DNA of 11,273 nt from Planctomyces sp. (GTDB taxonomy: Bacteria; Planctomycetota; Planctomycetia; Planctomycetales; Planctomycetaceae). The notes under the pieces were generated by a model. That model saw nothing but the letters and a program-made list of their open reading frames with translations. It made no database searches and was not told where the DNA came from. Numbering within the stretch: the stretch's first letter is position 1; each line of letters starts with the position of its first letter. Location of the stretch: contig SYLK01000848.1 in NCBI GenBank assembly GCA_005809115.1, positions 1 to 11,273 on the forward strand. Reading direction: 5' to 3'. Of this stretch, positions 7,772 through 11,273 are shown in pieces. The position numbers and the translations under genes were made by a program.

Positions 7772-8619
7772 TACCTCCCCAAGACGGCCAGGTAACCTCG
7801 CAGCCTCTCCAGAAGTCCGACGGGGCTGCGACCTTCTCCAAAGCGAATGACGATCAGCGTCTCGTCATCGTTGACCGATCCGCCTGCGAAAGCCCGCACC
7901 GCGTGTACCAGTTTTCTGCCAAACTGATCGATGGAGTCCGTGATTGGGATCGACTCAACAAGCGACAGCAATCCCGGTTCGCCAAGCAGCTGATCATCAT
8001 CGATCCCGGCTTCCGTGAACGCGTCAGTGTAGAGAAGCAGCATGTCGCCGGATGCGATCGCTAAAGCAGCGTGATCATATCGCGCGGAATCGTCAATTCC
8101 CAAAGGCAGATTGCCCGGACGCTCGTCGCTGTTTTCATGGCTTAGATACTGCCAGGTGCCAGTGGAACTGCGAAACAGCAGAGGTCGCGGGTGCCCGGCG
8201 TTTGTCAACAGCAGCTGATTCCTGTGACTCAGGTAAGTGGCGATGACAGCGGTCGCGAATCGGCCGGATTGTTCGAGACCTGAGAACTCGCGATTGAGTT
8301 CCTCCACCAGCCGGTTCTGTTCCTTGGCGTTCATGAATCGCCGCAGCAGTCTTGCCAGAATACTGGATGTGACGTCCACCGTGATTCCGTGCCCGGAAAT
8401 GTCAGCCAGCAAAATGCGAGTCACGATCCCGCCAACACAGAGCGACAGATAATGCACATCGCCACCGCTGGATTCGCCGTGGTATGGCTGGCTGAAAATC
8501 CATGCCTGAAGCCCAGCGCTCAGGGCCGTGCTTTCCACAGACGAATTTCCTCGCCACAGTTCCATACACTGAAGAGTATGCAGATTCGCGCCTGCATCCT
8601 CTGTGCCTGCGTCAGCCAT
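7771..8619 (-). CDS. SpoIIE/RsbU-type PP2C serine/threonine protein phosphatase
   Basis: A 282-residue soluble protein whose residues ~35-262 cover a SpoIIE-family PP2C domain, which dephosphorylates phospho-Ser/Thr proteins using two metal ions. Visible motifs: GGDVHY with Asp54 (usually GGDfyD), LADISGHG with Asp73, TNAGHPRPLLF 139-149, LPLGI 171-175, GDMLLLYTDAFTEA 191-204 with Asp199 (TDA instead of the usual TDG), and NDDETLIVIR 250-259. There is no fused PAS, GAF or response-regulator domain, unlike many RsbU relatives, and the first ~30 residues are unassigned. ATG at 8619 is preceded only by a weak GGAA. Natural partners would be an anti-sigma-antagonist (STAS) system or phosphosites of the kinase encoded further downstream on the same strand; neither is shown here. 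The stop codon touches the inverted-repeat element at 7533-7771. Confidence 0.93.
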   Translation of the reverse strand: MADAGTEDAGANLHTLQCMELWRGNSSVESTALSAGLQAWIFSQPYHGESSGGDVHYLSLCVGGIVTRILLADISGHGITVDVTSSILARLLRRFMNAKEQNRLVEELNREFSGLEQSGRFATAVIATYLSHRNQLLLTNAGHPRPLLFRSSTGTWQYLSHENSDERPGNLPLGIDDSARYDHAALAIASGDMLLLYTDAFTEAGIDDDQLLGEPGLLSLVESIPITDSIDQFGRKLVHAVRAFAGGSVNDDETLIVIRFGEGRSPVGLLERLRGYLAVLGR

Positions 8620-8651
8620 GATTTCGATTTCCGGAACAAAACTTACCGTGC

Positions 8652-8674
8652 ATTGGTTCAGCGGAAGTTGTGCG
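8652..8674 (-). promoter_or_regulatory. Upstream element shared with the UnbV gene (copy 2)
   Basis: The second copy of the 23-bp motif (plus strand ATTGGTTCAGCGG then AAGTTGTGCG) ends 32 nt before the phosphatase ATG, in the same orientation as copy 1. On its far side, GGTGTCACC (8680-8688) is a short palindrome that copy 1 keeps only in part, as GGTGACA further away. Confidence 0.45.
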
Positions 8675-9068
8675 CCCCCGGTGTCACCTGTGAAATCAAG
8701 GTCCTTCGATAACGAACTGCACTCTATCCGGCGGCAGGATGCCGACGGATAGATCGCGCGTTGAACTTTTCCGCTTCGTGGCGCCCGACGTGGATTCCGG
8801 TGCCACCGTCGACGTACGGTCCGACCCGCCTGAACATCGTGCGGAATCAGTCGGCCCCGGAAGCGTTCCCGCCTGGCATTTTACCGTCCGCCTGGGAGAG
8901 TACCAGCGGAAATCGGGGAACAAGCCGTTGCCCCGGAATGGCAAAAACGTGGAGGAGTTTGCGCCGTTCAAAGCCGTTGGTTTCGAACCGAATGCTCCAC
9001 ATCCCCCCAGTCGCCACACTTCGAAAAGCACCAGAAGCTCACTTCCGACAAGCATCTGCACACCCGAG

Positions 9069-9126
9069 CAGGTGCTTGCAGTGCCTGTCCTTTTTCACTT
9101 CCTTTTTCACTTCACTTTTTTCACTA
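9069..9126 (+). terminator. Hairpin followed by T-rich 12-bp repeats (terminator-like or REP-like)
   Basis: CAGGTGC (9069-9075) and GTGCCTG (9081-9087) pair with two G-U wobbles around TTGCA and are followed by TCCTTTTT. The T-tract belongs to a direct repeat CCTTTTTCACTT at 9089-9100 and 9101-9112, with a degenerate third copy to 9126. This resembles an intrinsic terminator for plus-strand transcription, but no convincing plus-strand gene precedes it. A dispersed extragenic palindrome or the end of a decayed element is an equally good reading. Confidence 0.4.
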
Positions 9127-9599
9127 CAGGGTGGCCAGCTTCGGAAAAGAATTCATGGTCGGGAGGCCGCTCACGCGGAAAAAGGTGTCGCGGTGATGCG
9201 ATCCTGCATGGCCGCCGGACAGTAGTCCTCGGTCGACGAACGAGCAGGCGCGACAAGGCTCGTATGGTAGCGATTTCGAACCGCCAGGTCTGACGATCAG
9301 GGATATCAAGGGCACGGAATTTCCCGCCAGGAGAATGCCGGGAATCCACAACGTCGCCAGCTGAGTTCGAGCGGCCCAACAAACTGCGCGACCGCCTCCG
9401 GGTGAATACCGAGTCCTGCGACGAGTTGTTGCCGGTGATTCAAACACACTCATTGCCTGGCAACTGGGAATCAGTCAGGAGGCGGACGATGTCGTGTGCG
9501 GAGGCTGAAGGGCGGGTGCTGCCCGGGTGCCGTGACATCCTGCGTCGCACCATGTCCTGTCGTCGCCAGGCGAATCATGGGATCTCGGGAACAGTACCT

Positions 9600-9859
9600 T
9601 AGAACCCCTGAAAAAACCTGCGTGAGCCGCGACGTTTCTGGTGACGTTTCAGGCAAGGTGCGAGGAGAAGACGGGACATCCCGTCGCCGACGAGCGACGC
9701 GGTCTGAGACGTCACCACACACGTCCCGCAGGGTTGCTTCGAGAGCGGCAGATCTGCGGCGTCATCGCTCCTCGACGACATGTGTCGCCTCGTCACTCCT
9801 CCTGGCATCTCGACCAGTCGCGAAGCAACGCGGCCACTGAGGTCTTGTCAGGGGTTCTA
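9600..9859. repeat. 260-bp nested inverted-repeat element (MITE-like or structured RNA candidate)
   Basis: The outer arms TAGAACCCCTGA (9600-9611) and TCAGGGGTTCTA (9848-9859) are a perfect 12-bp inverted repeat. Two independent arms lie inside. Arm A: CCTGCG 9617-9622 with CGCAGG 9727-9732; GGTGACGTTTC 9640-9650 with GAGACGTCACC 9706-9716 (one mismatch); and the hairpin GACGGGACATCCCGTC 9670-9685. Arm B: GTTGCTTCG 9733-9741 with CGAAGCAAC 9821-9829; GAGCG 9743-9747 with CGCTC 9766-9770; and a CGACA/TGTCG hairpin at 9776-9787. Arms A and B abut without a gap at 9732/9733, as coaxially stacked helices would. A-rich tracts follow both outer arms. No protein is evident inside. It lies 185 bp upstream of the gene at 10045. 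Confidence 0.55.
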
Positions 9860-10034
9860 CCGGAAAAAACACAAGAAAACTGTCACAGCCGTTGTTCGTT
9901 CGCGAATGCGTATCGGGAGAGATCAGCCGCGTCAGTGCCCGAAAGCGACATGTCTTCGAGCGACTCGCCTGAGCATCCGTTTTCTCAGATTCCAACCCGT
10001 TCCCGCAGGCGCTTTGTCCTGGTGGCGTTTTCCT

Positions 10035-10040
10035 GGAGGT
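10035..10040 (+). promoter_or_regulatory. Shine-Dalgarno site for the gene at 10045
   Basis: GGAGGT lies four bases before ATG 10045, or GGAGG with a five-base gap. It is the only clear Shine-Dalgarno sequence before a gene in this window and it fixes the start of the downstream gene. Confidence 0.7.
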
Positions 10041-10044
10041 TCCC

Positions 10045-10851
10045 ATGCCGATTCGAGCTCGCGTTGGGCGTCATGCAAAAGCCGGTGGTCGCCATTGCCA
10101 GAACTGGGCTGATGACCAAAACACGGTTGTTGCGCTGCTGAACCAGATTCCCGTCGCCCTCGGAGGCGCCGGCGGGACGCTGAGGCCGCGCATCGTGGCA
10201 GGCATCGCCAGCGATGATCTGTACCAGTCAATTCTGCAATTTGAAGAGCGCTACTTCCCCGGCCAACGCAGTGGATTTATTGACCCGGACGGCCTGATTT
10301 ATCAGCGGATGCTTTCTGTGACGACCGCCGCGCCGGTCCCTGGTCCGGCGACGAACGCAACCGAGCAGCACAGCACACAACCATCCGAAATTGACCATCT
10401 GTTGCAGGAACTGGAGAAACTCCGGGAAAATCAAAACTATGCCGCCGTCAGGACATTTCTGCTGCGGCTGAAAAACAGTGGTTACACAAAGGTCATCCAG
10501 AATGATGCCATCATGGCGTATCTTTTTGGAACCTGCCGACTGGAGAAGTCCGGCACTGGCGGCGATGTCGTGGCGAATCATCGTGGGACGCCGCTGTTCT
10601 ATGCCAACTGGGTTACCACGGGCGCGCAGGATTCGAGAGCCGGTACCATTGTCATGTTCAATCACGCATTCCTGGTGATGACTGATAACACGCGTTTGCT
10701 GGTTCAAGGTCCCGTCGGGACCCCGTTTACGGTCATCCTTCCAAACGGCAGGACGCATGTGATGCAAAATGGGTCTGATCGTCCCGCAATGCGAACGCAG
10801 TCCGAACGAGACGCCCTCCGGCAGGCACTGAAGAAGCTTGACCGCCGCTGA
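10045..10851 (+). CDS. Hypothetical protein with N-terminal peptidoglycan-binding-like domain
   Basis: A 268-residue protein with no signal peptide or membrane segment. Residues ~18-90 follow the pattern of peptidoglycan-binding-like domains seen in phage and secretion-system proteins: NTVVALLN at 26-33 (usual N..V..LLN), GG at 40-41, DDLYQSILQFE at 57-67 (usual T..AI..FQ), GFIDPDG at 77-83. The usual DG.xG turn is altered to GIASDD. Residues ~90-115 are a Pro/Thr/Gln-rich linker. The rest begins with a helical stretch (SEIDHLLQELEKLRENQNY) and continues into a mixed region (GTPLFYANWV, GTIVMFNHAFLVMTDNTRLL) that I do not recognise. Only two cysteines (18, 164) are present and no catalytic motif stands out. 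It is the only plus-strand gene supported and stands alone behind the structured element at 9600-9859. A cell-wall or effector-type role is conceivable from the N-terminal domain only. Confidence 0.8.
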   Translation: MPIRARVGRHAKAGGRHCQNWADDQNTVVALLNQIPVALGGAGGTLRPRIVAGIASDDLYQSILQFEERYFPGQRSGFIDPDGLIYQRMLSVTTAAPVPGPATNATEQHSTQPSEIDHLLQELEKLRENQNYAAVRTFLLRLKNSGYTKVIQNDAIMAYLFGTCRLEKSGTGGDVVANHRGTPLFYANWVTTGAQDSRAGTIVMFNHAFLVMTDNTRLLVQGPVGTPFTVILPNGRTHVMQNGSDRPAMRTQSERDALRQALKKLDRR

Positions 10852-11129
10852 GTCAGTTGAAAGAACGTTTCTCGGCGGCAGGGATTCGACGCTGGCGGAA
10901 AAACCGGGAGTACAGCGGCTCACTGTACCATACGTCTCGGCTTTCATACCTTCCGGTCAGGATGGCCTTGCCATCTCCGGACCTGACTGACGCTGCAGTT
11001 CAAGCCGGAATCACCGGTTTCCGGGACCTGACTCATCGCTAACCACGTCTGATGAGTCCGCAGTGATAAAGTCTTTGTTGCAGGATGTGCACCGCCATGA
11101 TCCGGCGAAAGCTGCCGGGGCTGGCGCGC
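10852..11129 (+). other. Downstream spacer without a supported gene
   Basis: A 61-codon frame at 10857-11042 has no recognisable content and no ribosome site. A small hairpin GATGGC/GCCATC (10961-10966 with 10970-10975, loop CTT) lies 110 bp after the stop of the preceding gene but lacks a T-tract. Nothing else is evident. Confidence 0.4.
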
Positions 11130-11175
11130 AAAAAAACGGTCAGTTCCGGGAGTTCTGACCGGGACCGACCGTTTT
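11130..11175. terminator. Strong hairpin, probable bidirectional terminator
   Basis: AAAACGGTC (11133-11141) pairs with GACCGTTTT (11167-11175), and after a 1x1 mismatch GTTCCGG (11143-11149) pairs with CCGGGAC (11159-11165, one G-U), closing a nine-base loop. On the plus strand it ends in TTTT. On the minus strand it is followed by seven T (plus-strand A at 11130-11136). The minus side is thus the better intrinsic terminator, which predicts a minus-strand gene ending to the right, at or beyond the window edge, converging with the gene at 10045. Bases 11176-11273 are too short to assign. Confidence 0.65.
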
Positions 11176-11273
11176 CAGGAATATAAACAGGTTGAGAATG
11201 TGGAACTGAGTTTTGTCAGGACGCTGTGGTTTGATTACCAATAAACGGCATTCTGCCGAATGTCACCCGAAGG

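Larger units (their letters stand above)
8620..10044. other. 1.4-kb gene-poor spacer
   Basis: No reading frame here shows a recognisable domain or a convincing start. Frames of 60-185 codons overlap each other on both strands, are rich in Arg, Ser and Pro, and look like GC-rich noise. Beside the 23-bp motif, the identifiable structures are a hairpin with T-rich repeats (9069-9126) and the nested inverted-repeat element (9600-9859). Adjacent plus-strand frames over about 9130-9602 (for example GLTIRDIKGTEFPARRMPG near 9290-9340 and RPNKLRDRLRVNTESCDELL just after it) have fairly ordinary residue content and are broken by stops, which would fit a decayed gene, but I cannot name a parent. Confidence 0.5.

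Noticed and set aside
8739..9293. Plus-strand frame of 184 codons, and the minus-strand frame 8696-9061 over the same DNA
   Set aside because: The plus frame runs through the T-rich repeats (VLFHFLFHFTFF) and has no domain; the minus frame is Ser/Pro/Gly-rich without domain or ribosome site. Neither can be preferred.
8620..10044. Group II intron, tRNA or CRISPR array in the long spacer
   Set aside because: No domain V-like hairpin, no reverse transcriptase motif, no tRNA cloverleaf with T-loop consensus and no regularly spaced repeats were found by reading.
9641..10141. Plus-strand frame of 166 codons
   Set aside because: It starts inside the nested inverted-repeat element and overlaps the better-supported gene at 10045, which has a clear GGAGGT site and a recognisable N-terminal pattern.
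10976..11038. Short direct repeat CCGGACCTGACT / CCGGGACCTGACT
   Set aside because: Only two imperfect 12-13 bp copies with no associated structure or gene; likely chance.

Overview
The window is GC-rich (about 60% by eye) and looks like a chromosomal piece of a planctomycete (Planctomycetota). This assignment is inferred from the gene families: a giant-repeat SdrD B-like surface protein, a very large multi-domain Ser/Thr kinase, a TPR/FG-GAP/ASPIC-UnbV (CRTAC1-type) protein, weak or missing Shine-Dalgarno sites, and long gene-poor spacers. No RNA gene, CRISPR array, recognisable transposase or phage module was found.

Layout. 1-404 (minus strand) is a piece of an SdrD B-like repeat protein that runs off the left edge. 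Its 5' side stops abruptly at about 381 without a start codon. 571-4158 (minus) is a 1195-residue signalling protein. Its order is degenerate kinase domain, intact Ser/Thr kinase domain, SRPBCC/START-like domain, DUF5939 with a CxxC...CxxC pair, and a class III nucleotide cyclase domain that has lost key residues. Just upstream lie a 15-bp x3 tandem repeat and a possible 48-codon ORF whose stop overlaps the kinase start. 4404-7346 (minus) is the membrane-anchored TPR/FG-GAP/UnbV protein. 7771-8619 (minus) is a SpoIIE/RsbU-type PP2C phosphatase. The 425-bp spacer between the phosphatase gene and the UnbV gene is partly filled by a 239-bp element bounded by 28-29 bp inverted repeats.

8620-10044 holds no gene I can defend. 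It contains one copy of a 23-bp motif also found upstream of the UnbV gene, a hairpin followed by T-rich 12-bp repeats, and a 260-bp nested inverted-repeat element (9600-9859). 10045-10851 (plus) is a 268-residue protein with an N-terminal peptidoglycan-binding-like fold and an unknown C-terminal half. A strong hairpin at 11130-11175 closes the window and could terminate transcription from both sides.

How it may work together (inference): the kinase and the PP2C phosphatase are on the same strand and flank an envelope-anchored protein. The phosphatase and UnbV genes share an upstream motif at nearly the same distance from their ATGs. This suggests a co-regulated Ser/Thr phosphorylation locus. 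The best candidates for something undescribed are the kinase-SRPBCC-DUF5939-pseudocyclase fusion, the shared 23-bp upstream element, and the two structured inverted-repeat elements.
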